A stretch of DNA of 64,000 nucleotides from Phragmites australis (Eukaryota; Streptophyta; Magnoliopsida; Poales; Poaceae), in the NCBI RefSeq assembly GCF_958298935.1, contig NC_084941.1:17706001-17770000 (forward strand), read 5' to 3'. The position numbers were made by a program, and so were the translations under genes. The number at the start of each line of letters is the position of its first letter. Position 1 is the first letter of the stretch. The notes under the pieces are model-generated. The model saw only the letters and a program-made list of their open reading frames with translations, did no database searches and was not told the DNA's origin. Of this stretch, positions 1 to 10,063 are shown piece by piece.

Positions 1-1
1 T

Positions 2-373
2 CTGCAGATCCCCGTCTTTCGGTGCAAATGGGTCAAACACCCAAATGGCGTGGCGCTGGACAACTACGGCTTCACAATTATCTACCTTAGCATTGTAGGC
101 CACAAAGATGACCCGTGGGTACTCGCTGATCACGTCGCACAAGTTTTCTATATAATCGACCCCGCGAATGAAAAGAAGCACGTAGTTATTGCCGAAAAAC
201 AAAGAATTGTCGGAGTCGAGAATGTGGAGGATGAGGAAGAATACAATCAGTTCGACGACGTGCCGCCTTTTGGAGATCCAGAAAAGGTCAAACTTGTAGA
301 AGCAATCCTCAATAGATCTGTGATGCCGTACATGCATCTGAATGGTGTAGGGAAAACAGTTCAAGGCAAATAG
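2..373 (+). CDS. TNP2-type transposase, C-terminal DUF4216 part (5' end outside window)
   Basis: The reading frame is open from position 2 and ends in TAG at 371-373, about 123 codons. It begins inside the motif IPVFRCKW and continues with VGHKDDPWVLADHVAQVFYI, the signature of the DUF4216 domain at the C terminus of grass TNP2 transposases. TNP2 (TnpD-like) cuts and joins the CACTA ends in the nucleus. The copy at 35667-36043 is clearly homologous and has the same stop position. The last 60 residues are acidic. No stop or frameshift is visible in this piece; whether the rest is intact cannot be judged. Confidence 0.82.
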   Translation: MQIPVFRCKWVKHPNGVALDNYGFTIIYLSIVGHKDDPWVLADHVAQVFYIIDPANEKKHVVIAEKQRIVGVENVEDEEEYNQFDDVPPFGDPEKVKLVEAILNRSVMPYMHLNGVGKTVQGK

Positions 374-544
374 TACCATGTTATGCGAATTATTTTCCAA
401 TGTGACAGAACCCTGAAATTTGTATACAATTAGGATAAGTTTTAATTTGTATTAAGGACTTGTATGCATTTAAGATGGTTTAATATGTAATAAAATATTT
501 AAGATGCTTTAATATGTAATAGAATAGTATTTCCCAAACAAGCA
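374..544. other. TNP2 3' flank
   Basis: AT-rich sequence with repeated TTTAATATGTAATA units (about 478-525), presumably the 3' UTR and polyadenylation region of TNP2. No coding potential seen. Confidence 0.4.
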
Positions 545-549
545 AAAAT

Positions 550-730
550 CATTTCACAGGTTTCCACAGGCGGTTAACGTAAGAAACCGTCTGTGGAAAT
601 AATTTCCACAGGCGGTTCCTTAGGTGAACCGCCTGTGAAAATCTATTTCCACAGGCGGTTCCTTAGGTGAACCGCCTGTGAAAATCATTTCCACAAGCGG
701 TTTCTTAAGTTAACCGCCTGTGAAAATTAT
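550..730. repeat. Internal array of CACTA subterminal motif (palindromic)
   Basis: Four to five alternating copies of TTTCCACAGGCGGTT and its complement AACCGCCTGTGAAAAT lie here. Two of them form a near-perfect tandem unit of 45 bp (start points about 602 and 647). The same motif fills the terminal region at 7440-7740. Subterminal repeats of this kind bind the regulatory transposon protein (TnpA in maize En/Spm). Here they sit in the middle of the element, directly before a TATA box. The equivalent array in the second element is at 36256-36430. Confidence 0.8.
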
Positions 731-735
731 TTCTA

Positions 736-744
736 TTTATATAA
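736..744 (+). promoter_or_regulatory. TATA box of the second CACTA gene
   Basis: TTTATATAA lies just after the motif array and about 30 bp before a conserved 'AAACCCTAGT' stretch. The second element has CTATATATAG at the matching place (36433-36442), also followed by AAACCCTAGT. Conservation in two diverged copies supports a real promoter; it was not tested. Confidence 0.55.
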
Positions 745-769
745 CCGTGTGCGGTCCCGAAAACCCTAG

Positions 770-1028
770 TGCTTTCACAAACCATCGACCGCGCCGTCAG
801 GCTGTCCATTCGTCTACCTCCCGCGCTCTCCCTTTCCGCTGTCGCCCCCGACGAGGAGGACCGGTCCGACGCCGAGGAGCAGCCGCCGAGTGTGACCACG
901 CCAAGGAGGAGCCGCCGCCACCGAGTTGGACCGCGCCGAGGAGTAGCCGCCGCCGCCGAGTTCGACAGCGCCGAGGAGGAGCCGCCGCCGCCGAGTTGGA
1001 CCGCGCCGAGGAGGAGACGCCGCCGCCG
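770..1028 (+). other. GC-rich leader exon of second CACTA gene, with 35-bp tandem repeats
   Basis: A sharply GC-rich block follows the TATA box and ends at a consensus splice donor, CCG|GTGAGTAGG (exon end 1028). The matching block in the other element (about 36470-36833) ends at GTG|GTGAGTAG, followed in both by a similar CCCCCTC tract. Positions 888, 923, 958 and 993 start 35-bp repeats (GAGTTSGACnnnGCCGAGGAG type). A period of 35 shifts the frame at every copy, so a 5' untranslated leader is more likely than coding sequence. ORFs that run through it on both strands are products of GC richness. Confidence 0.5.
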
Positions 1029-3600
1029 GTGAGTAGGTCCATATCCCCCTCCCGGCCGAACCATCGTAGTCGGTTCTCTGGCCGGCCGTGTGATACCCCC
1101 TCTTCTTTGTGATGCCGGCCATCGTGCCGTGGTGCAGCGCCTAGTTCATGTAGGGTTTTGACATTGCTCGCATGCATTCGGGTGATCTTTTATTGTTAAC
1201 TAATTTGGTTTTGCTCATCAAATAATGATGCACAGCAGGTCTGTGTATTACCATTGTGTTTCTGATAACAAAATTATATGGATATATCATAATTACTCAG
1301 GAAGTTATAGCGATATATTGCATTACCATTTTGTTTCTCACAAAGTTAGCTATATATCATAATTACTCACGAAGATGGATGTAGTAACAATCGTAGCATT
1401 TTCAATTAGAAAGCCCTTGAGCTTCATCTACATGTGAAATGGAAACCAGCAGGGTTAATTAAAATTTTGAGGAGAGTTGAGTTCAGAGTGGCACATAAAT
1501 TCTTCATGCTCTACTGATTTAGTAATTGTGTCATGCATAGTGGTTGCATATATATTTATCCTATGTAGTTCTAATAACTGCAATTTAATTTCTTGAGAAC
1601 TTGAAAAATTACACAAGGATGAACCTATATATTAATTTTTTCCAACATGTTTTAGCTCGATCAGTGAGGCACTCTATAATTTGCTTGGTTGGGGACTATA
1701 TTTAACTTAATTAAAACCAAGGTTAAGCATGAAGAACGATTTTATCTCACAATATCCACTCCTGTTTATGTCAGCAATTTAGTGAAGCAATGTCTTTTAA
1801 AAAGAGTATAGCGTTTCTCTTTTTTTTCACGAACACAGAACATAGTTCATCATCACGAAATCAGCAATTAACACAAAATGGAGGCATGGCAAAACATCCA
1901 TTTTCTGTATCAAAGCCCAGAGCAATACTGTGCCAGTACTCACTAGAGAGAGAGAGAGGAGGGGGGACCGAGGGAGGGGGAGATTACCCATAGACATGGT
2001 AAGGGAGGCCTTGTGGGATGGCATAATGAGGGAAGGTGGCATGAGAAGGAAAAGCTGCGCCCAGTCCACCTTGGATCCCTGCCTTCTGGCTAAAGGATTT
2101 CATCACCCTAAAGCTCCTAGCCCCTCCTGTAGCAACATAATCAGCAAAACAGAAGCAAATTTACCCACATTGCTTGCCAATATTTATTAGGAAAAGGCAC
2201 TAAAATCAGTCATTCAAATGTCAGATGCACCACCGGTGAATTTATTCTGACAGTCTCCAGTCTATCAGTTGCAAGACGACATAATAGAAGTAAAAGATTC
2301 TTGTTTCTGTCCGTATTAATTTATGATTATGGCTTCATCGGCTAGATTTATTATCCACGCCTAGGAATTACAAATAGTATACTACATTATCTGAAACAAG
2401 GCACTTAGCTCGAGGATAACTAACATCTTTGTACTATTGATGTTCCTTGCGCTGCACCTTTTTCCAGCAAGTAATCCCAGCAGCATATCCTTTTAAGGCT
2501 ATAGATATTTATTTTTCCTACTGAAAGCAATTCGACAAACATGAACCATTTTGGCAAAATCACTGTTTTTAGGAAAATAAGGTAGCACTAAGATAAAGCT
2601 AGACATTTGAGCATTTTATTCTCTACTTGATGCCAACACAAGATCCTCATTTAGCACTTGAGGCTAGGCCAGTTATCAAAGTTAGGCAACTTGTTATCTT
2701 GTTCTTTAAGCTCTTCGTTTATCATAATGTACTCCTTTTGTGCTCCTCATTCAATTTTTCATATTCTCTATGTATTAACACATCAGTGCTGTAAATTGGT
2801 CCAATGGAAGCACATTTTTTATTTTAAAATCAATGACCGATCGTTCATATACCATGTATTTCATTCAACTTTATGCTGCCTGCAAAAGCATCCTCAGCTT
2901 ATAGAAATTAATATTGTTCGAATAAATTGCAAAATAAATATTTCTGAGCTTTTCTAGGCTTTGGATCATGTGCTCGGCCTTAGCTTAGACTTTGAATCAG
3001 TCCACCTTCCCTATCCAGCCCCCTCCTTATCCCTAAATCCAAACGAGCATGGATATACTACTTGTTCCTTAGGCACATAACACAAAATTCTACTCGATCA
3101 TCTAGTAGCTCCCAACGATCAATGTCCTCCAAATTAGATGTCCATATCAACCAATACCTAAAACTATTACCCCTACCAAATAGTTCAAGTAATGTGGTAC
3201 CCATATGAGCGACCATATACAACTTCATGCATGTATCAAAGGGGCATGCAGCGAGTCATGCCTGAATTTCTTTTTGCTCTTAAGATTCAAACCTAACATT
3301 CCATAGCCCTAAATTCCAAAGCATTTGCTGTCATGCGACAAGCACTCTAGTGATTACAAAAATCCATGGAGCTAGCTTAAGTTATGTTCTAACTTGAGAC
3401 CAACCTCGTGGAATAATCCAATATTATCATTCTCTGCTCTCTAATTTCTATGATTTTCTTGTGTTCTATGATACTCTATTTTGCATTTTACACTACTACT
3501 AAATTCCCCTTTTTTTCCATACTAGCAGAATGCCCGTACAATGCCACGATTTCATTGATGTACCATTGCATACTTGTTAGTTTTTTCTAGGCAACAATAA
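1029..3600 (+). other. Long presumed intron 1 of the second CACTA gene
   Basis: AT-rich sequence of about 2.6 kb between the GTGAGTAGG donor and the exon that begins just before the ATG at 3622. It includes a short GAGAGAGAGGAGGGGG tract (about 1945-1985). I see no conserved coding segment; the ORFs here are short and have no recognisable content. The second element has a much shorter interval (36834-37840), so the interval has gained or lost sequence. Confidence 0.4.
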
Positions 3601-3681
3601 TCCAGCGGTCGATTAAGTACCATGGGGCAGAAGAGGACAGTAACTCCTAAGAAACCAGAAGCAAGCAGGATGTCAGATGTT

Positions 3682-3747
3682 GCAATAGAGGCCTCCCCGG
3701 CACAGAGGACTCTCGCAATAGAGGCCTCCCCGGCACAGAGGTCGCTT
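3682..3747 (+). repeat. 33-bp in-frame tandem duplication
   Basis: Two almost identical 33-bp units start at 3682 and 3715 and encode AIEASPAQRTL and AIEASPAQRSL. The second element has no such second copy, so this is a recent in-frame slip inside the N-terminal Ser-rich exon. Confidence 0.85.
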
Positions 3748-5409
3748 GCAGAAGAGGATAGAAGCAGGAGGTCGGATAGGGACCCAAGCCCTCACCAGCT
3801 GTCCTCCTCCGACAGCAGCAAAAGCTCGGGCTCGTATCACAGCCCGAGCCCTGTTCCGTGCGATCGGAAGATCCGACGTCGGGAAAGTAACAACGAGTAC
3901 GATCCCGCCGAAGAGGTATTTAGTTGAGTCAATGCATTTTATACTTCTTAAATGGAGGAATATCTTCTGTTCATATCAACTCTCCTTTTTTTTCTCTCTA
4001 GAGGGTGAGGGTGCAAAGATCTTCGCGTCGATCATTTGCGCCACAACCCACCGCTACATCTGTGCCTGAAACTTCGGGTCCCTCTGCGCCGAAGCTGAAA
4101 CAAAGAAGGGGCGAGCATAGCAGAAACAAGTTACCGTCCGGCATTTATACAATAACACAGATTGGTGTTGAAGGGGAGCCTGTTGCACCTCATGAGGCCT
4201 ACGCCAAATTCCGCAACAGTTGCGGATTCCTTATCAAGGAGTACGTCCCAATCACTGTAACTGATTGGCGGTTGGTGTCGGATGAGACGAAGGAGTTCCT
4301 GTGGGCAACATTACAGAGAACCATCTGATTCCCCTCGGGAACAGAGGAAGCAGCCAAATAGAATGCATTGAAAACTATGGGAAAGAGCTTCCGGGGCTGG
4401 AAGAGTGAGCTCAATAAGGAATTCATGAAGAAGAATCTGGTACCCTTTAATAAATATGGAAAGATTACGCCAGAGCAATGGGTAGAGTTTGTTAGGTAGA
4501 AGACCACACCTGATGCCATCAAACTGGGTGAATCGTTCAAGCACCTTGCGAAGAAGAACAAGCACCACCATCACTTGGGCTCATCTGGGTACGCCCCCAA
4601 AATTCCTGAGTGGAGGAGGCAAGAAGAAGAGGCTGCCCAAGCTGGAAAACCCAACCCTTTAGAAAATTGTGACGAGCGAAGCAGGAACTGGGTCTACGCT
4701 CGGTCACAATGAACTGAGTCTGGGGACTTAGCCTTCAATAGCCCCGAGACCATGGAGGTGACCCAGACCATCCAAGGGCTTGCTAAGGAAGGGTCTCTAG
4801 AGCCCGACAGGGAGAATGACCTGCTTACCAAGGCCCTGGGGAACAAGGAACACCCGGGTCACACTCGAGGCATCGGATCAAAAGTGGGCTGGAAGCATGG
4901 GTTCCCAGACGATGCGAGCCAGTACAAGACCCGTAATAGATATAAGAAGACCCTAGAGGAATAGATACAAGAACAGGTTAAGGTCGAATTCATGAAGATG
5001 TGGAATGAAAAGGAGAAGGAAAGGGCGGCATTAATGTTGATAGAGCAACCAACCAGCCCAGGATTTCAGAGCAGCGTCGGGTCCACACATTTCGATAGCC
5101 AGAGATATCCTGTGGATGAAATCACAGAGGCTACCCCTTGCATTCTTCATGTTCCGTTCGGCAAGGGAGACTTCACTGTCGAGGCTGCCACTGGCCAGGC
5201 CATTCCAGGCCGTGTGTTTCACAGTCAAGATATTCTGGCCGGTTACGCCAAGGTACAAGTGGACTCAGTGCAGCCGGTTTTCATGAAGTACAAGCTTGAA
5301 ATCTGCACACCTGAGGGTATTGAGATTCTCGATGAGGCTGTTGGAAACTTCATTCTGTGGCCCAGACGGGATATCATATTCAGCTGTTAGAAGTCATAAT
5401 CGCTAGCAT

Positions 5410-5720
5410 CACGCCTGTCCCAGCGCCCAGCATCTCTGCCTCAGGCACCTCTGCCCCAGAGCCAACCTACTCTGACTCCGGCACCTCTGCTCTAGAGCCA
5501 ACCCACTCCGCCTCAGGCACCTCAGTCCCAGAGCCAACCCACTCCGCCTCAGGCACCTCAGCCCCCGCGCATACCCTCTCCGCCTCAGGCACCATCGCCC
5601 CCGCGCATGGTATCTCCGCCGCAGGCAACTTCGCATCGTGCTTCATCGTCTACAACTCAGGCACCTCTGCCTCCAGCGTCTCCGACTCCGGCATCTTCGC
5701 CTCCAGCACATCCATCACCT
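5410..5720 (+). repeat. 36-bp Pro/Gln-rich coding minisatellite
   Basis: About eight degenerate 36-bp units (CCTCAGGCACCTCNGCCCC type) occur back to back between the Transposase_24 and Ulp1 parts. In the frame used upstream and downstream they read as PPQAPxSQSQPT-like 12-residue repeats; other frames give Ser/Gly/Thr-rich ORFs that look coding only because the period is a multiple of three. It probably encodes a flexible linker. Confidence 0.8.
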
Positions 5721-7300
5721 GAGCATCGGAGAGTTCCTACAATGATTACCCCATATGGGAAGATTGATCTACCTGATCCAATGAAGAGGTGGCTTCTATC
5801 CTCGTCAAAACCAAAGGCATCATTCGCTTAGGAATCTCTAGCGAAGGGTGATCTCACGAAAGAGATCGTCAAAGCATTAAGTACCTCACAAATAGATTTC
5901 ATGCCTACACTGAATGTTCCCGAAAAATATGAGCATGGTAAGTCATTTCTGCCATCGTTTCAACTCCAGGAAGGTCCATGGGAGATGAGAAAATTTCACG
6001 AATGGTACATGAGGGCATGTCGTGCGGGGCTCTCCATAATCACTGCTTCTGTCCCCGCTATCGTTTATCTAAGCGGAGACAACTACCTCATATTGGATTT
6101 TAAGGATATGCACGCTTTGTTCCGCCTCGACAAATTTGACGTCAATCTCATAAGCGTGTGGTGCCTGTAAGTGCCAACAATCTACCCCTACGTTTATATA
6201 TGTACCAATATATGCTATAGAAGCTAATGACTATTAACTTGTTATGTAGGATGCAATTTAATGATGCGGAAAAGTTGAAGAGGCCTGTCGGAATCATTGA
6301 TCCGCAACGAATTTTCCAGCCCAACATGGTCGTGAACATAAGGACTGATGACACTAGGAGTAAGGGGAAGAGTAAAAAGGATAAAGTACGGGTCATAAAA
6401 GAAGCAACCAAAACATAAAGGCTCGAAATGTCAACCTACATAGGAAGGGCTATGCTAGAAATGCAGGACAAGGATTGCATCTTCGCTCCCTACAACTTTA
6501 AGTAAGTGTGATACATTATGAATCTAACATAAGTGTTCAACTTAGTTGATCGATCAAGAATCTAACATAAGTATTCATGTAGCGATCACTATATTTGTAT
6601 AATACTGATACCGAAGTCGAGCAGACTTGTGGTCCTTGACTCTGCCGATTTCCAACAAAAATCCTACCAAAATTTCATTGACGTTATACAGAGGTAAAGG
6701 AAACCCCCCATACTTAAAATTCTTATACATTATTTATGAATTGATAATTACTTGTTGGCTTTCGAATAGGGCCTACAAGTGGTACATAATGAAAGGTGGG
6801 ATACATGATACGGACAAGCCGGATGCGATGACGGTCCGTACACACTTTCTGGTAATAACACAACTTCTAATTCTTGTATCCCACTATTAATGACGAAGAG
6901 TTTTATTGAACTAACGAATACGTTGCATTTTTATTTGTAGTGCCACAAGCAAGGTTTCAATACTGTTCTTTGTGGATACTATGTTTGTTAATTTCTTATG
7001 ATAAACGGGAGGTACACAACGAACCCTGAGGACGTAAGTCATCATTGCGCCTGCACATTCTTATTTGGTTATGTTTCCGTTGTCAGTAGTGTTTTAATTC
7101 TTTTAGTTGTGTTTTCAAACTAGGCAAGAATGATCCAATGTGCCAACCAAGCTCTCACCGATAAAGAAATCCAAAACGTCCAATGTGACATGTGCCGATT
7201 TATTATGCACGAAGTCATCCACAATAATGGTAGATTCTTTGATCGCGGAGGTGAATTAGCTAGCCATCCAAGACTTTGTGTGTGGGAGAGCGACTCTTAG

Positions 7301-7440
7301 CTATATAGGTTTGTGATGTTGTAAATATTATTGTACTTGTGTTAAATATTGAAATATGTGATGCTATTCATATTGTTATTGAAACTGTATGAAATCTGGA
7401 TGGAATAAAATATATCCTAATTATTTTATTTTGAAATAAA
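7301..7440 (+). other. 3' flank of Ulp1-type gene
   Basis: AT-rich tract after the last stop with repeated ATATTGTACTTGTG and AAATATTG units and an AATAAAATATA near 7404, a plausible polyadenylation region. The related sequence at 39523-39700 is similar. Confidence 0.4.
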
Positions 7441-7821
7441 TACATACCACGTGCGGTCGACATATGGAACCGCCTGTGAAAATCTTTATATCTAAGGTGA
7501 CAGCTAATGTGGACCGCCTGTGGAAATCGATTTCCACAGCCGGTTGACATAAAGAACTGCCTTTGGAAAACTATTTCCACATGCGGTTTATTAAACCAAC
7601 CGTCTATGGAAATCGATTTTCACATGCGGTTGACATTAGGAACCGCCTATGGAAATCATTTTCCATAGGCGGTTCTTTATGTGGACCGCCTGTGAAAATC
7701 GATTTCCACAGACAGTCACTTTTGCGCCTGTGAAAATCAGACCTTCGGTCGCAGGCGGGTGCGCTAAACGCATGTAAAAAAGCGTTTTCACCTGTCTGTA
7801 CAGTATCATTCTGTACTAGTG
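7440..7821. repeat. CACTA right subterminal repeats and terminal inverted repeat
   Basis: At least eight forward and reverse copies of the ATTTCCACAGGCGGTT motif alternate with spacers to about 7740. The terminus proper reads inward from 7821 as CACTAGTACAGAATGATACT. The density is highest within 300 bp of the end, as expected for transposase-binding subterminal repeats. Confidence 0.82.
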
Positions 7822-8139
7822 TCAGTAGATTAAATGCTTTGGCATATGCATAGACACGATGCACTCGTATATAGAGTAGGGCTCTCGGTGCTTGATAACA
7901 TGCTTCGCATGCATGGATGCAAAAAATAATTCTTTCTGCGTGATGTAAGCGCGCGAAAAATGAAATCGTTCTTGCATTCAATCAGCAGCTTGTTTCATGA
8001 GGGGTTCACGTCTGGGCGAAGGTATGTGGACTGATCTGCATATGTCAGTGCAAGAAATGTACCTAGCATAGTACTTGTGTACGTAAAAAACAAGAGCTAG
8101 CAGTATCGTCTTTCAAAGGCCTAGGATAAAGGGTATACT
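7822..8139. other. Unassigned spacer
   Basis: About 300 bp of mixed-composition sequence right of the CACTA end. I see no gene, terminal repeat or recognisable transposon domain in it. Confidence 0.3.
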
Positions 8140-9305
8140 GCGTGGAAATTGGCAAGAAAAGTGGCGCGTGCTCACCGGCTGGATGCAGGCATGCAGCGCG
8201 CTTGCTTACGTGTGGGAAGCTCGATCCCGAGGGCCGGTGTACACGGTCGCAAGGCCCACACGGGTGGCGTGCGACCCGGTCAGGCTCCGATGCCCCGAAG
8301 CGCCCAGTTGTGTCCGAGGGTCAAACATAGGGGCGAAACCCGAATGTCCAAAGGCCCGCGCGTGGTGACGTAGGCTCGATTGTCCGAAGGCCTACGCATG
8401 ATGACGAAGGCCCGTGCGTCCCGATAAAGACCCTCGCGTCCGAAGGCCTGCGAGCCGCGCGCCTGCTCCGTCTGGCCGAAGGCCCATGTGGTATGTCCAA
8501 AGGCCCATGTGCACCGTCCTGCTTCAGCCCGGTGGAGCTTCAGCCCGATGCAGCTTGACAGAAGTTCAGCCCGTTGGTCCACGGTGCCCACGAGGCTGCC
8601 CAGCTTCGCCTAGAAGGTTGGAGCTATTCTTCGCACCGGGCTTTGGCCTGTCGGCATCGTCATCGCATGTGCTTCTGGACAGGCTGTTCCTCTCAGGCTT
8701 CTGCACACGGGGCTTTCGGCATACTGCTACATCGACACGGCAGACTGTGGAGGCACATCTTCAAGGTCGTCGACAGAGCGATGGCCGCCATGTCGACACG
8801 GGGGTCTTTAGCACTGTGATCTCGGGGATAATGCTCAAGCCCGCGTAGTGCAGCCGCGAGATAGTTCTGCGTACGAAGGGTTCTCCCTGTATGAAGCGTC
8901 CTTTGTGTACGAAGGGTTCTCCATGTACGGAAGCCGCAGGACTTCCTGTTACGGGAAAAGTTAGTAGAATGGCAAAGTTTACGCTAAAAATGAGCAACTG
9001 TAGCGTAAACTTATCTGCTACAGAATGCCTTATTTACGAAGGGTGTCCCTGGTACGAAGGGTCTTCTGATGTGAAGACTCTGTTGGTACGAAGGTCTATT
9101 TAGATAAAGGTTTGTTTGCTGTTCAACGAATGCTTGATGAATGGTTGTTTTTCGATGAAGGCTTGACGAAGGGTTACTTCTCAACGAAGGCCTGACAAGT
9201 CATTTTCCTCAATGAAGGTTAGACGAAGGGTTCCTCCTTGACGAAGGTCCAGCTGGTACGAAGGTTCTGCCTGTACGAAGGTCCTGGTTGGTACAAAGGC
9301 CCACG
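8140..9305. repeat. GC-rich repeat tract with interspersed CGAAGG motifs
   Basis: From 8330 to 8500 short units like CCGAAGGCCYRYGCG recur about every 20-40 bp; from 8870 to 9300 GTACGAAGGGTTCTCC-like units recur many times. The first half is strongly GC-rich. There is no convincing protein; ORFs in all frames reflect base composition. The texture resembles part of an LTR or a degenerate satellite. The Sirevirus-like element starting at 9314 seems to have landed at its right edge. Confidence 0.5.
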
Positions 9306-9313
9306 AGCGTGGT

Positions 9314-10015
9314 TGTAGCGAAAATAGCCTTACTAGGTCATGATTGTAATTTTAGAGATTAATGACAATATAGTCATTGGGACTATCATGTTTGTTAAGA
9401 ATATATGTTAGTAGGTCTCATGGATGCAATTTATAAAGAAGTCACCAAAGCCGGGGCGAAGTTTGGTTGAATTGGAAAAAACCTAGGAGAAATGACTACA
9501 CCGGATGGTCCAGTGCTCAATGTATTTGCACTCACCGGAGCATCTCTGTTAAAGGGGGACAGAGACATGAAAGCCTCATCGGATAGTCCGGTGATGAAGC
9601 AAGGCAACACCGAACAATACACCAATAATGAATAGTATAAAAGATAAAAAAGAAGCAGAAGACCCCACCAGATAGTTCGGTGATTGATTTGAACACAACG
9701 GAGAAATGCACCAGAGTATTGTTGACAAAGGGAAGAATACAGTGACCTCACCAGAAAGTCCAGTACTCTGAAGATTTGTACACCGGAGCATATTTTTCAG
9801 AAAGGGTTGCATTGGCTCGGCTGACTGAGGATAACGCATCGGATGGTCCGGTTATGAAGTGATGTGCACCAGAGAATACACCAGAATAATTTACATACAG
9901 AAGATGTTGGCTTGGATGGCTAAGGTATACTCACCGGAAAGTCCGGTGATGAATATGGAGTATACACCGGAGTATCCAATGTTTACAAAGGTTTGAGTGG
10001 GGCTCTAACGGAAAG
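9314..10015 (+). repeat. 5' LTR, 3'-truncated
   Basis: Starts TGTAGCGAAAAT and aligns with 12701-13200 of the right LTR, including 'ATTAATGACAATATAGTCAT' and several CACCGGATGGTCCGGTG-type units. Similarity stops around 'GTGGGGCTCTAACGG' near 10015; the promoter-containing part present at 13200-14087 is absent. Confidence 0.72.
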
Positions 10016-10063
10016 TACACGTTAATTGTCTCCATCATCTACAACAACAATGACATCAAGAAG

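Larger units (their letters stand above)
3622..7300 (+). pseudogene. CACTA second gene: Transposase_24 (Ptta/En/Spm) plus Ulp1-like C48 protease, broken
   Basis: The ATG at 3622 (context TACCATGG, conserved at 37846) opens a Ser/Arg-rich exon ending at the donor GAAGAG|GTATTT (3915). The next exon starts at 4002 and stays in one frame to about 5830, but with in-frame stops near 4326, 4497, 4711, 4962 and 5388. It holds WKSELNKEF, TPEQWVEFV and HHHHLGSSGYAPKIPEW, matching Transposase_24, then a Pro/Gln-rich repeat and a conserved block (5901-6166). Small exons from 6250 to about 7300 encode an Ulp1-type fold with DHY (near 6580), VLDS and VLCGYYVC (Cys codon 6971-6973), which fit the His, Asp and Cys of C48 proteases. 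Such Ulp1-like domains are common in grass CACTA elements. The protein's role is unknown; SUMO-protease activity is inference from the fold. Stops make this copy a pseudogene. Confidence 0.75.
1..7821 (+). mobile_element. CACTA (En/Spm) DNA transposon, right-hand part; left end outside window
   Basis: The sequence ends at 7821 with GTACTAGTG, the reverse complement of a CACTAGTAC terminus, and the 350 bp before it are packed with direct and inverted copies of a TTTCCACAGGCGGTTC-like motif, the usual subterminal repeat arrangement of CACTA elements. The interior holds the end of a TNP2 gene (DUF4216) and a second gene with Transposase_24 and Ulp1 domains. The layout is collinear with the complete element at 23241-40495. 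The three bases after the end are TCA; the matching copy would lie to the left of the window. Stops in the second gene make it unlikely to act by itself. Confidence 0.88.

Noticed and set aside
550..730. CRISPR-like array of short palindromic repeats with spacers
   Set aside because: Spacing is irregular, copies occur in both orientations, and the same motif marks CACTA ends in this window. The DNA is plant nuclear.
705..1177. Overlapping long ORFs on both strands in the GC-rich block
   Set aside because: A 35-bp repeat with high GC opens all frames; nothing is shared with the matching block at 36470-36980, and no domain is recognisable.
5357..5722. 121-codon Ser/Thr/Gly-rich ORF
   Set aside because: It is the wrong frame of the 36-bp repeat; the frame used by the flanking Transposase_24 and downstream exons gives a Pro/Gln linker.
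8142..8848. Several ORFs of 60-144 codons
   Set aside because: They arise from GC-rich short repeats, overlap on both strands and have no motif.
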